Assembly: GCA_033239125.1 (NCBI GenBank)
Contig: BSWB01000003.1
Coordinates: forward strand, 107,466,320-107,530,319
Length of the DNA: 64,000 bases
Reading direction: 5' to 3'
From: Fagopyrum homotropicum
Taxonomy: Eukaryota > Streptophyta > Magnoliopsida > Caryophyllales > Polygonaceae
Position 1 is the first letter of the stretch. Each line of letters begins with the position of its first letter. Shown here in pieces: positions 32,846 to 44,348 of the stretch. A program made the position numbers and the translations under genes. The notes beneath the pieces are model-generated. The model had not been told where the DNA came from, did not search any database, and saw nothing but the letters and a program-made list of their open reading frames with translations.

Positions 32846-34016
32846 ATGGCACGTACTAAGGCTACACCAGTGACTGGCCGAGGTAGGGGTCGTCCTCCCC
32901 TTCCCCCAGTCAGACAGGATCGAGCTGATAGCACCCCTGCTGTTAGAGGGCGTGGTCGTGGGGGTAGACCTCCACTACGGAGAGGTCGAGGACGAGTTCC
33001 TCGAGAGGATCCACCTGCAGCAAGCATATTAGAGGCTGCTGTGGAAGAGGTAGCTGAGAGTGTAGGCCCCGAGGTCAGGCATGAGACCGCCGCTAGGTCT
33101 GGAGCGCAGGGAGCACGTTCGACTGAGTCAGGACGTGTTTCTATTGGAGCATCGGAGTATAGGGAGTACAGAGCATACGTCGAGCGTATGGAGGAGGCTG
33201 CCAAAGTTGAGAGGCTTACCCAGGTACCACCGGTGGTACCGGCTAGGTCAGCTCAGGTGACACAGGGAGTGTCTCAGGTGCCGGCTGTACCTGAGAGGAG
33301 ATCTAATGCTGATAGAGCGCCTGCTGGATCTAGAGCACCGAGACCGGATGAGTGGTTGAAGGCTTTCAACTCTCAGAAGGTTCTCTCATTCAGTGGAGAA
33401 ATAGGGCTAGAGGTGGAGCATTGGATAGGGAAGATAGAGACTGCTTTAGAGGCAATACGTTGCCCCGAGGATCGACAGGTGGATTTGGTGCAGACCTGTT
33501 TCACAGATGATGCTCATTTATGGTGGCGTACCATTCGTAACCAAGTCACCAGTTGGGAGCAGATGAGGAACATTGTTAGGGACAGGTACTGTCCTGTTTC
33601 GCTGAGGAGGGAGAGATTCCAGGATTTCATTGAGGCGGGATTTGAGGATATCCCGATTGCTGCAGCCATAAAGAAGTTTCAGAAAGAGTTGACCTTACTT
33701 GGACCAGCTGCACCTCCAGAAGAGCAGCATGTTTACCTTTTCTCCAGGAGATTGAGAGAGAGTACCCGATCATATCTGGCTGGATTCCGCTGTGAGACTT
33801 TGTCTGATTATCAAGATAGGGCATCTGCTTATGAGAGAGATAGGCCAGCTTCGAGGAAAGCAGTTCAGTCTAGTGGGCCGGATAAGCGGCAGAGGACAGG
33901 ACATGCTGGTAGCAGTGCAGCAGTAGCAGGTTATGGTCGAGGACAAACTCAGGGGAGGTCCAGCTACCACTCTATAGTTCAGACTCCCAGTAGAGATTGA
34001 CAGTGCTTTAACTGCG
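32846..34016 (+). pseudogene. Truncated Gag, unit 4
   Basis: It matches the other Gags from the ATG at 32846 until the start of the first zinc knuckle, and then jumps into LTR sequence at ~34017. A private TGA (33998-34000; CGA in other units) lies just before the break. Past this stop, the knuckle begins TGCTTTAACTGCGG, which keeps the second Cys codon lost in units 1 to 3. Unit 4 therefore descends from a different, less damaged lineage. About 6.7 kb (rest of gag, all of pol and most of the last LTR) is missing when compared with unit 3 plus LTR-D. Confidence 0.85.
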
Positions 34017-34414
34017 GTTTGTGCTGTTGTTATTCTACTTATATTTGGATAGTTAGCTAACAGTTGTTATGTTGTGTAGACTTACCACAGGTTAGAGCAG
34101 ATGCCGAGTGATCCGGATGGTAGTGGTCAGCCGGGGTGTCATACTTTTAGGACGTGTTGCAGTTTCTTTATTTGTGGGATTTCCAGTTGGACCTTGGTTC
34201 TTTTCTTTCTTTCTGTACTCTGTTATCTTATGTTTTCCAACTGTCAGTTGTTCTGGTCACATTCATACATTGTTAAGATTTATTTTATGATTTCTGGTTT
34301 TCCTTATCTGTGCCTTGTTGCAAGATCTTGTTAAGTTGTTGTCAAACTAAGGTCGGGACCCACTGTGCGGTCCTAACCAGTAACTCCCCGAGTTGTAAAA
34401 TTTGGGGTGTTACA
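34017..34414 (+). repeat. LTR-E, 3' end only (~398 bp)
   Basis: From TTTGTGCTGTTGTTATTC to the terminal GGGGTGTTACA it matches the 3' end of the other LTRs, with A/D-type bases (CACATTCAT, GAGTTGTAAAAT). It is followed directly by TTTTT (34415-34419), the target duplication that also precedes LTR-A. This makes it the original right end of the array. Confidence 0.9.
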
Positions 34415-34419
34415 TTTTT

Positions 34420-36096
34420 ACAATCATGCCATTTAGAAGGGAAAATGAGATTAAGTTGAAAGAATACTTATATGAGAATACAAGAGTCAGAAGACGCAAA
34501 CAAATCTTTCCAATTCAAGAAAAGACGAATATTTGAAATAGGACGGTCAACATTGTAGCTAAAGATGGAGCAATACACGCGTTTGAAAGTCGTCACCCCA
34601 ACAGATCGGAGGAGATCATTAATACCATGACTACCTGTCAAGTGTTAAGACAAGGTTATGTCGGTCTTATGCTATGGAGACATCCCGAAAGTTATCTCGA
34701 ACTCTTGATTTGAAGTTCATATTGGAATATATCTTAAATTCTAGATTTGAAGTTTTTATGTAGAACACCAGTTTGCGAAAAGAGAGACTGTTATCTCCGT
34801 TGTACATCGATTATAGTGAGCAAACAAGATAACAATGAAGAACTAAGTATCTTTCACCATGGATAGAGGATCTACTCGACCGGTTGCAAGGGTCAGTTGT
34901 GTCTTATGAGAATGACTTAAGATTTAGTCGTCACCAATTGAAAATTCGAGCCTGGAATATTGCAAATATGGCATTTTGGACAAATCATAGTCACGATAAG
35001 TTGTAGTGATTCCGTAGGGGCTTACTAATGTTGGATAAGATGTTTTGATCTACTCTAAAAGAAGACAGAAGTTGTATGACAAGTTGTCTCGGGATAACGA
35101 CCCCCAAAGGACGCCGAAGAAGTTACAAGTATTCTTGGGTGTGTTGGTCATTTCCAGATTGGTGGAGAGATTCTCCAAAGTAACACCATCTATGGCTAAC
35201 CTACTCCGAATAACAACGAAGTTTTGAGTGGGACGAAAGTTGACAATGGAGTTGTTGAGAGTTAAGTGGAGATTTATTGGTGCAACTGGTTTGAAATTGC
35301 CTCGAGGTATGATGGGTTTGAAGTGTAGAAGTGATTCTCCAAGACAAGGTCTTGATGGAGTATTGAGGAACGATGTAAAAGTAATAGCATGCGTGTTTCG
35401 TTAGTAGAAGTGGTGGGAAGTGAAGTTCTCCCTTCTTTATTGGGAACTTACTTCAAAAGTTGAAGAAACGTAACCTTAAAATTGAGTTGACAAGAACCAA
35501 AGTCAACTGTGTAAATGGGAAGATTTGATCTTCTTTGTTAGAGACAATCAAAGAGAAACATAGTGGAAATGCTGCATTGAGAAAGACCCGAGAGAGAAGT
35601 TGAGTTTATGATATATCGGACCTTTTTGGGATCATAGCGCAAGTAAGGAAAGTGGTTTGCCGATTGGCGTAGCCGCCGAGAGTAGAGAGTGTTCACCCGG
35701 TGTTCAGGAGTATCAGTCGATAGAGTACATACATGACTCGAGACATGTTGTCAGTCATGATGGTCTAGTGGCAGACGAGGAACCGATGAGGCTAACTAGG
35801 AGACGGAGGGTAGTGTCTTTAGTTGAGTTTACGCGGATCTAGTAGCATCGATAGAATCAACGGGTTAGACCTAGTTCTCACCTTGGTTGTGTTATGTGCA
35901 TATGTGCAGTTTGTGCCTTGTACGGGAATGTGCTATATGACCTGACATATATTGCGGTGGTAGTTTGAGTAGTTTGTGTATGTAGATTAGAAAGTTTCAG
36001 CCTTCTTAGAGTGAGAGTTTATACCTCGGCCTTAGGGACCGAAAAGTTCGGCGTATAGCAAGTTTCGGGCCGAAACTTGTTTTTAGGGGGATCTGT
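34420..36096 (+). mobile_element. Right internal part of the outer element, decayed pol
   Basis: Pol traces survive in frames interrupted by many stops. At ~35111-35227 a stretch reads like the start of RNase H following reverse transcriptase (QVFLGVLVISRLVERFSKV). At ~35690-35770 the integrase tail is recognisable (VQEYQSIEYIHDSRHVVSHD, compare REYIPDPRHVISHEDL in the inner units). This places the outer element in the same Ty3/gypsy group. No intact domain remains, so it is much older than the inner array. Confidence 0.75.
36060..36096 (+). other. Palindrome and polypurine tract of the outer element
   Basis: AAGTTTCGGGCCGAAACTT (36060-36078) is a perfect palindrome. It is followed by TTTTTAGGGGGA and the right LTR at 36097. 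The arrangement matches that of the inner family. Confidence 0.8.
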
Positions 36097-38779
36097 TGTA
36101 ACGCCCAAAATTTTGGCGTGTTTAATATTTAATTTTTTTTCCGGTTTTTCTCGATAATTTTCATTAGCTCAAATATTTTTACAAGTATTTGTACTTCGTA
36201 ATTTAAATTTTTCGGGAATGATTTTATGTCATCAACTATATTTTTGAGTATATATATAAATAGTCCGTATTTCATTTTACGAAAAATGTCGAAAAGAGTT
36301 TCCGATCCGAAAATCCCGTTCCGATTATTTTCCTTATCGAGTTATTTTATTTTCTTTCTCTCCTTTATTTTCTCTTTTCTTTTTATTTACTCTTCCCGGA
36401 TTGTTGTACTTGGCTGTTTATCCGCCCAGTCTGTGCCTAGCATGATTAGCCCGACTCTGCAGCACCCGACCCCTCGTTAACCCTGGTGATAGCCTTGCCC
36501 TTAATCTCTCTCTCCCGGAAGCTTGTCCAAACAAACTCACTCCGCTCCCTCAATCGAGCCTACAACCACCAACACACCATCCCCTCCCTTCCTTGTCCCG
36601 ATTTGCATCTCTCGTGGTCACTTCTGCTCTCTCCTTCTCCCTCAGCCTTCACCTCCTCCGTCGATCTCACCGGGATCCACCTCGAACCGACGCCGGATTG
36701 AAGGCCACACCTGCAGCCTCTGTCCTCTCCCGAAATCTTCTCCCTCTGCTTCATCTCTGTAGCCACCGGGAACCACTATCGTCCAACGCTGCCTTCTAGC
36801 AACCGCTTTCGCCTCGCCCCTACCGGATCCGCCTTCACCCTATGATTCCGAACGCCGGAGCCTCGGATCCGCCTTCCTCCGCCCGCACAGCTACCGGCCC
36901 TGCATTCCTTCTCCGCCAGCTTGCCCTAGCCACTCGCTAGTGTCTGCCCTTCCTCTTTATCCGCTGCTGCCGCCGGAATTGGGACGCCCTTGCTGCCGCC
37001 CCGGTTGCCGCCGACGCTGCCGGTTTTCCTCCACCTACGCCGCCGACCTCATCTTCCCCATCCCCTTCTGCACTTGTACAGAGGAAGAAACACCCTTTTT
37101 GATTATTACAATCGGCCCCCCTCAGTTGTGGTTAATTACAGATTTTACCCTATTATTTGGTATAATTACAAAACGGACCCATATTCTATATAATCTCAGT
37201 TTTGGACCCACAGTTTCTGGAATTTGATATTTATGCCCTTGCAGGAATTTAATTACATATTATGGCCCAAGGTTTTATTTTCGGAAAATGTATTTATGGG
37301 TTTTAAATTTGGGATTTACTTGAATTATATTCTTATTTATATATACCATATATATTTACGGTTTTTAACTTGGGTATTAAAAGTAGGGTTTTCTTTAGAT
37401 TTATATATGTTAATTATTCCGTTCAAATTTAGCTTATAAGCTAAATTTGTTTAGTTTGGTGCTAGGTTCGGAAGCGCCCCGATAAAGGTCATCGAATCCG
37501 CATTTGACATTCGTCGATCGACTTCTACCTTTGACCCCGAGTGAGTACCTCTCAAACTTGTTATGTTTAGTAGTGGCTTAGAGTTAATGCCAAGTAGTGG
37601 CTTTGAACCTTAGGTGAGGTTTGAGGATTTGATATTGTTTGATGGATTGATGTTGATTCTAAGCTTGAGGTGGTATTGTGGTCTAGTGAGGTTGTTATGT
37701 GGATTCGAGTATATGGTTTGATCTTGTGAGAATCATTAGGCTTGAGGTTTGGGATAAAATGTTGTTGTTAGAGCATCGAGACTAGGAACATGTTACCCTA
37801 ACTTGTGGGTTGTATGACCTTATAGAGGTCATTTGGGCTAGAAGTCTAAGGACTTATAGCATGAGAGATAGATATTGATCGCGTGCCTTTTTTTTTGACC
37901 AGGCGTTGAGTGCCTTCCTATGGGAAGTTGAGAGCGGTGGTTAGCGGGATTATCTTTGGGACGAGGTAAGTCTCCGGACTTACTTAGCTCGTATTCCTTG
38001 TATTAGCATCTATGTGTGTTTGGTGGTGTGTGTTTATTGTTTATTGTTTATAACAACTAAACCGGAATTAGGATTACCGACCTTTATATTATTTGGCCCA
38101 AGTGTATGATAACGGGCGGTGACATCACTGCCTAGCTCTTGTGTAGAGCTAGGAGGTTCTTGGCGACTAGCCGTGCTGGTTAGACGGTCGGAGGCATCCG
38201 TACCGTTCCATGCCGGAAATGGGGACCGAGGCGAGTTTCGGGAGATTCTCGTGTCACAAAAGAAGTTGAATTAGAACGGGATATGACTTAATAATAATAA
38301 AGATAATAAACCGGATTGGTGTGCTTTTGCGTATGTTGTGTGTTTATGATGATTTTCTTGTGTTTGTGCCTTTCCCATCGATTCTAATGCTTCGAATATG
38401 AGCTAACGGTTTTATACCGGATGTTGTAAATTGCCTTGCAGGTTAGGAATGCGGCCGAGACATCCGGGAGAGTTGGCATCCGGGGTTCCGTACATTTTAG
38501 GATTGGGTTTTTGGGTGGAGTCGGGTTTGAGTATTGTATATTATTCATGTATATTGTATATCGTGTGGTGACATTTGGCCCTTGGTGTTTCATATCGGCT
38601 AAAGTCTTTTGTTGTTTCCTTTCGGGTTTCCTTTCATTGCATAAAAATGTATTTCGGTTTTGACCTTTATTTGTGCCTTGTTGCAAGATCCGGTGAAATT
38701 GTTGTCAAGTTAAGGGTCGGGACCCATTGTGAGGTCCCAACCCGTAGCGCTCCGAGTCCCACAGATTCGGGGTGTTACA
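36097..38779 (+). repeat. Right LTR of the outer element (2683 bp)
   Basis: It starts TGTAACGCCC directly after the polypurine tract and ends GGGGTGTTACA. Its last ~460 bp match the truncated left LTR. The middle (~36480-37080) is GC- and pyrimidine-rich, like the equivalent zone of the inner LTRs, and gives several short unsupported open frames. No target duplication can be tested because the left end is lost. Confidence 0.88.
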
Positions 38780-40020
38780 ATATTTCTGTTGAACCAAAAA
38801 CTCTCAAACATGTCATATAGCCCATCAGACTCAAAAACCCAAGAAATTATGGCTAAACAAGATGCACAGTGTGGAAAACAATGCTTGCAGCAAGTTGTGT
38901 GAGCCCACATCAGAGATTCACAAATATTTCTCTTGAAGGTGAGTTGAGTTTGATAAGATGTTAATTGGTTGCAAGGTTTGTAGGTTAGCAATGTCGAGTA
39001 GATTTATCAAGGACTTCGTTTTGAGTCGTGGGAATGATTGCTGCTTCATGTAGGTCGATTGGTTCTCCGGATATGTTTTTGACTATGTAATTGTTTATGA
39101 AATTAGATTTGGTGAGTCAAGGACTTTGAATTATTTTCAGGTGGCTATTCTTGGTCGAATGCGTTTGTCCTTCAACGACCAATGAATCTATATATGCTTC
39201 TAGGAGGGACTTGAAAACCTTTATGGAATAGGAAATTGACCTACTTCTCACACTTGTGCAAAAAATATTGTGCTACATTTTACCTTCAATTTCCATTTCC
39301 TTGCTATGAAACAAATGTATGTGTTTTGACACCACACTTCCTCAAAGCCGTATGAAACCCTCCTTTTCATGGCGGGTCTAGTGAACCACCCTTTCCATGA
39401 TGCGTATCCGACCCTTTGACGAATGACCCGTTCTACGAGGGTTCTTACTATCAAAAAAGTGTTTGTAAAACCAAACACTTTTTCAACATTTTTTAAACTA
39501 TAGTATAAATTGATTCACTTTTTTTCTAAACTTCAATTTAATCATGCTTAATGATAAACAACTCAATATCGAATTCTTGATCCTTGAATCTGATGAAGAA
39601 TTTGAGCGTGAAGTTAAGCCTTCAAAATCAAATTTGAGACCCAAAATTGCAGGGGGGTAGAGAGGAGGTAAATGAAAATTATAATATGACAAGTTTGGGT
39701 CAATATTGCAATTTCTTGGAAAGTTAGGCAACGTACTTAAAATACGAGTGGGCTATTAAACAGATGAAATGTTTTAGTTATTTTTTTGGGAAATTCCGGT
39801 TGATACCCCTGCGGTATGGGGTATTCCTAAATTTTCCCATGAGTTTTTTAAAGTTCGGTTCGTGCCATTGAGGTTTTAAAATTTTGAGAAGATTAAGGTA
39901 GTAGGATAACTTTTTTTCCTAAAAAACAAAGGGCAAATTAGGTAAGTGGGCTTTTTTAGGTTTTGTGTAAAGTAACTAGGCTTTTTGTATAATCCGGTTA
40001 GTAAGTAGACCCCTTTTTTT
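38780..40020. other. Intergenic, no gene recognised
   Basis: AT-rich host sequence after the outer element. I see no conserved protein motif on either strand. A small palindrome (GATACCCC and GGGGTATT) lies at ~39801-39826. Confidence 0.5.
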
Positions 40021-40870
40021 TTTACTGTTGAAAGCCCGCATTCACCGTAACACGAGCAGCAGACACAACAACAGCGCAAAGCTATCTTCTTCCCTTGGAG
40101 TTGAGCAACAATGCCTTCTGAAGCAGCTCATCTTCTTCCTTTCTTCTTCTTCGATCACCAAGGAGAAGATATTCAACAGGTATGTTGTTCGGCTATCAAG
40201 TTTTGATGTCCTCATCTTCAAGCTTTCGTTTTGCCTCTTCTCCCTCCCTCTCTTCTTCTTCTTAATCAGTTTCGGTGGTTCTCTCGATTTCGACCGAAAA
40301 ATAGGGTTAATCAGCCGGTGACTGACCTGCGTGAAGACGAGATCTAGATCTAGATCTAGATCCAATATGGAAGGTGCGCTTTCCTGTGTATGGTAAGGAC
40401 GAGAATGTACAGAGGTGGAGAAGACCGGAGAAACCTTGCTGCGAGGAGCCTTTGCCGCGAGGTGGTGAAGATCTAGATCTAGATCCGATATGGAAGGTGC
40501 GCAGTTGAAATCGGAGACGGCATCACCCAGCGAAGAGCCTTTGCCGCGAGGACCACCGGAGAGGGAAACTCGGAACGGAGACGATCCTGAAGGGAGGCAG
40601 CCCGGACGGAAGAAGATTTGTACCTACTCTTGTATTAACCAGAAAAACCTTGGCTGCGAGGACTATCAGAGAGGGGACTGGGAGGGAAAGTCTGACGGTC
40701 GTCCTAGGGCGAAGAGCTGAAGTGACACTGTTGGTGCAAACCGAAACAAGGTGCGATTTCAATTGCTTTGCTTCAGGGGCTGAATTATGGATTCGATCTA
40801 TATATTCATCATCTTCATTTGTCCAATAGGTATCCATGGTTGCCAACAACAGTATCGTTTTCATCATTTA
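40020..40870 (+). other. Exon-like region with an internal duplication, unrecognised
   Basis: A 5'UTR-like C/A-rich stretch leads to an ATG at 40111 and 23 codons (MPSEAAHLLPFFFFDHQGED ...) ending in a consensus donor CAG|GTATGT at 40179/40180. Downstream, a unit beginning with a GATCTA run and ATATGGAAGGTGCGC occurs twice (~40341 and ~40470), and GAGCCTTTGCCGCGAGG is repeated close by. The region may be a fragment of a gene's 5' end. I recognise no family and would not call a protein. Confidence 0.3.
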
Positions 40871-40983
40871 TAGTATCATAATATCTAATTTCTTTTGATA
40901 TCTAATTTCTTTGTTTTTTTTTTCTTGCAGAAGTATGTTGTTAATTTCTAGTGTTTAATTTTCTGTATCATAATATCTATTAT

Positions 40984-41293
40984 TTAGTTTATGGTAAGAT
41001 AATTTATAGTATCTAGTTTCTGGTAACATAATTTCTGGTATTTGTAAAATTCTGGTATTTGTAAAATTCTAGTATTTGTAAAATTCCGGTATTTGAAAAA
41101 TTCTGGTATTTGAAAAATTCTGGTATTTGAAAAATTATGGTATGAAAAAAATATGGTATGAAATTTCTGGTATGAACTTTTCGTATGATAATTTCTGGTA
41201 TGAAATTTCTGGTATGAACTTTTCGCATGATAATTTCTGGTATGAAATTTCTGGTATGAAAATTTTGGTATGAAAATTCTGGTATGAGAAATT
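40984..41293. repeat. Short tandem repeat based on TTCTGGTAT
   Basis: Units of ~14-19 bp such as AATTCTGGTATTTGAAAA and AATTTCTGGTATGAA repeat about fifteen to twenty times with drift. They create three overlapping low-complexity minus-strand frames rich in Tyr, Ile, Asn and Phe, which are not genes. Confidence 0.8.
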
Positions 41294-41615
41294 TCCAAAA
41301 AAAATGAAAAAAAAATAAAAAAAACAAATAAATGCAAGAAAAATAATAAAAGAAAACAAATTCAGTAATTAAAAATTAAAAGTTATACTTATATAATAAA
41401 TAACAAACACCATTTATTCTTTCTTTCTAAATAGATGGTGAATAATTTTTACCTACTATTAAATGAAAGTGGTAAAAAATTTGGGATACACTTTCTTAAA
41501 CAAAAACTCAAAAAGGCCTAGTATGTCAAATTCTCCCAAAAACAAATTAGGCCCCTAATATTAACAATTAAAATAAAAAAAATAAATAAGATGTGAAAAG
41601 AATCTTAATTAAGTA

Positions 41616-41646
41616 CTAGTTTAGCGCCCGTGCCGTGCACGGGTAT
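41616..41646 (-). other. Helitron 3' terminus: hairpin plus CTAG
   Basis: On the minus strand a 7-bp stem CCCGTGC/GCACGGG with loop ACG is followed 8 bases later by CTAG, the last bases of the element. A stem-loop 10-12 nt before a CTRR end is the Helitron termination signal. Confidence 0.88.
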
Positions 41647-42074
41647 TTGAAAATATATTTCTTACAGTTTTTTTTCGTATGAGTAATTTTTTATAGATTT
41701 ATTTTTCTTATTATATTTTGTTGATTTGATTACGAATGTTTATGTTAAATAGTATACACATATAAGAAAAATAATAACAACATAGTTGTTGACCCAGTTC
41801 GGGGCATACCAAGCCAGGAGTGTCCACTATCTCTGTATTATAAAAATCACAATATTAATAATGTCAAAAAACAGTTAAAATTGTGTACATTTAATATAAT
41901 AGAAATCACGATGATAACCTTTGACGTGAAACCTCGAGCACATGCGCGACAGTCCTATCTTGAAAAAGAGAAGAAGATAAACTTTATATAAGTGTAATCT
42001 CAAGGACGGGTTTATGATCGCTTGATATTATTGATTGAAAACGAAATAAAATGAAGAAGAAATTCTAACGTACC

Positions 42075-44348
42075 TTAAATTATGTTGCGAAAAACTTCGT
42101 CAAATACAACATTAGTTGTAGTATCTTGAACCTTGCCCTTAGGGTCACATATCATAATCCTTAGTCCATCCCTGCTCGTCACTCTTGAGATAGCGACATA
42201 TAATTGGCCGTGACTGAAGACCGGTCTAGGCAAATATATTTCAACCTGTGCAAGGGACTGACCTTGACTTTTATTTATAGTCATAGCAAAAACATACCAT
42301 AAATGGGAACTGTCTCCTTCGAAATTTAACAGGAATTTTCAAGTCTGTGGGTGTAAGAATTGTTCGCGGAATGGAGACCTTATGACCTATATTGTTCCCA
42401 GATATTATTTTTGCCTCGATGATTTGTTTTCCAAGTCTCCTAACTATCAGTCTGGTTCCGTTACACAACCCTACAGACTGATCAATGTTTCTCATCAATA
42501 TAATTGGAATTCCAACTTTCAGTCTCAAGACATGGTTCGGAAACCCAGAACACTTGATGCAGTTCAAGAACTCGCTCGAGTAGAAACCATCATCAAGAGA
42601 ACCTTCGCTTGGACATATACTATCCGAACTCAAGTACTCTGTCACGTCTCTAGGTATCAATGATAGAATATAGTCATTAACCTTCTCAACAATCTCATTG
42701 GTAGGGGCGAGAATAGCTCTTTCTTGAAAGTAGGTCGGTGGATCCTGAATATTGTAACTCAAAGGATATACATGGTCAACAATAGTTGCAATCGGGTCAC
42801 CTGTAGATGCAAGTAGGAGATCTTCGGGGATGATAATCTGAGCTTCTCCATTAACACTTTCATCTTCCTTGCCATCTCCAATGCCCAATATCCAATCTGA
42901 AAACTCCTTAGCCTTTCGAGCTTCTAATTCAGTAACTCCACGTATAACCCTCATGTTTTAAGTTAATCTAAGCACCGTGCAGTGATCCCACAAATATGAC
43001 GCATTGATTGCAGCAAAGACAATATCATGTCTACTTCCATGACTTACAACAGACAATATTTGTCTAAAATCACCACCAAAAACGACAACCTTACCACCAA
43101 ACAGAAGAAGTGAGCAGTCTGGATTATAAGATCGCATGACGTCCCTTAAACTTCTATCGAGCGCTTCAAAACAACATTTGTTAACCATGGGTGCTTCATC
43201 CATATTATCAGCTTTGTCTTTGACACTAACTCAGTCAGATCCGTACCTAAACATATAAGATTAAAACATTAATATATTGTTCAGTGTAATATGAACAATA
43301 TATTAAAAAAGAAGTTTTAATAATTGAATAATAAGGTTTATACCTGCACGAATGTTGCATGTTGAAATTTCGTCAACATTTATTGGGATGCCAAACCTCG
43401 AATGAGCGGTTCTACCGCCTGGAAGCAAGAGAGTTGTATTACCACTCGAAGCAACTGTTAGAACGATCTCACCTTTACTCCTCAAACCAGCCGAAAGGGA
43501 TCTCCATATAAAAGCCTTTCCTGTTCCACCGTATCCATAAAGAAAAAACACCCCCCCTTATCAGCGGACACAACACATATAATCTGATCATACACTCCCC
43601 TCTGCTCGTCCGTGAAACTGGAAACCAATCTGTCATGGTCCAAAGATAACTAGGATTGATCATAGTTTAGTTCATCTTGAATTAGTCTATTATGCTGCTC
43701 CATAATCAAGGCTTCGTCACGATAAGGCATAGACTTATTCGTCTTCAAACTGCCGCCGTTCCTCTGTAAAAGTTTTTCTATCTCAACCAAGGCGTAATTT
43801 TGCAGCACGACATCATCTAATTGCAAATCTACGTACAAATAAACCAAGTTAAACATGTTTACTTACCTAGTACAAAATATACTAAACAAATTGAAAAAAT
43901 AATGCAAAACTCGAATTAAATTCATATACATGAAAGAAAGCATACCATTATTACGCAACACCCTTCTCTGTCGTGCAAGAATATCATCAGATAAGTACTT
44001 CCATACTTCGGCCCAAACCAGATGAGGCGACGACATGCTACCTGAGAGATACAACATGACGAATAAATTCCGAAGATAACCAGCAGTTCCCCAAAAACTT
44101 GCTTCTTTTATACCGTCAATGTATTCCCGGTCGTCATCCAACAACCCCATAGCATAACATGCTTCCCTAAATGTGGCATATAGTGTACCGTTGATTGTCC
44201 GAATTTCCTCGTAGCATGTAGGACCCTTAATATGATTCAGCAAAACCCTCAAGTAGTACCTCTCTCCAGACCCAGGTGCAACGTGGTATATCCTCCCTAG
44301 TGTATATCCCGCACCTTGTGCGGGTTTGTTAATAAAATAGCTTATCAT
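42075..44348 (-). pseudogene. Helitron PIF1-like helicase, C-terminal two thirds, decayed
   Basis: Minus-strand exons appear at 44348-43946, 43828-43344 and 43246-42075, with GT-AG introns between. In order: an upstream conserved region (GRIYHVAPGSGERYYLRVLL ... REACYAMGLLDDDREYI); Walker A GYGGTGKA, with Ala after the Lys; DEAPM (Walker B); FGGDFRQIL; and the end region GQLYVAISRVTSRDGLRI. The protein would unwind DNA during rolling-circle transposition. Lesions are one base lost in the G run at 43551-43557, one base lost next to DEAPM (~43199), a TAA at 42958-42960, and one base gained in a T run near 42290. The N-terminal Rep nuclease is missing. It cannot be functional. Confidence 0.88.

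Larger units (their letters stand above)
3816..34414 (+). mobile_element. Tandem array of chromovirus-type LTR retrotransposons
   Basis: The order is LTR-A, int1, LTR-B, int2, LTR-C, int3, LTR-D, partial int4, partial LTR-E, with a period of ~8.53 kb (LTR starts at 3816, 12348, 20875 and 29408). Neighbouring units share an LTR. The only target-site duplication is TTTTT at 3811-3815 and 34415-34419, flanking the whole block. The element type is Ty3/gypsy: order PR-RT-RNaseH-IN, iMet PBS and a C-terminal chromodomain. The long LTRs (~3.17 kb) and chromodomain suggest the Tekay/Del clade; this last step is inference. No unit has an uninterrupted coding region. Confidence 0.93.

Noticed and set aside
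36226..37439. Several 60-95-codon frames in the right outer LTR
   Set aside because: Short, overlapping in different frames, and confined to the GC/pyrimidine-rich LTR middle; no domains.
40984..41359. Three overlapping minus-strand frames rich in Tyr/Phe/Ile/Asn
   Set aside because: All derive from the TTCTGGTAT tandem repeat.
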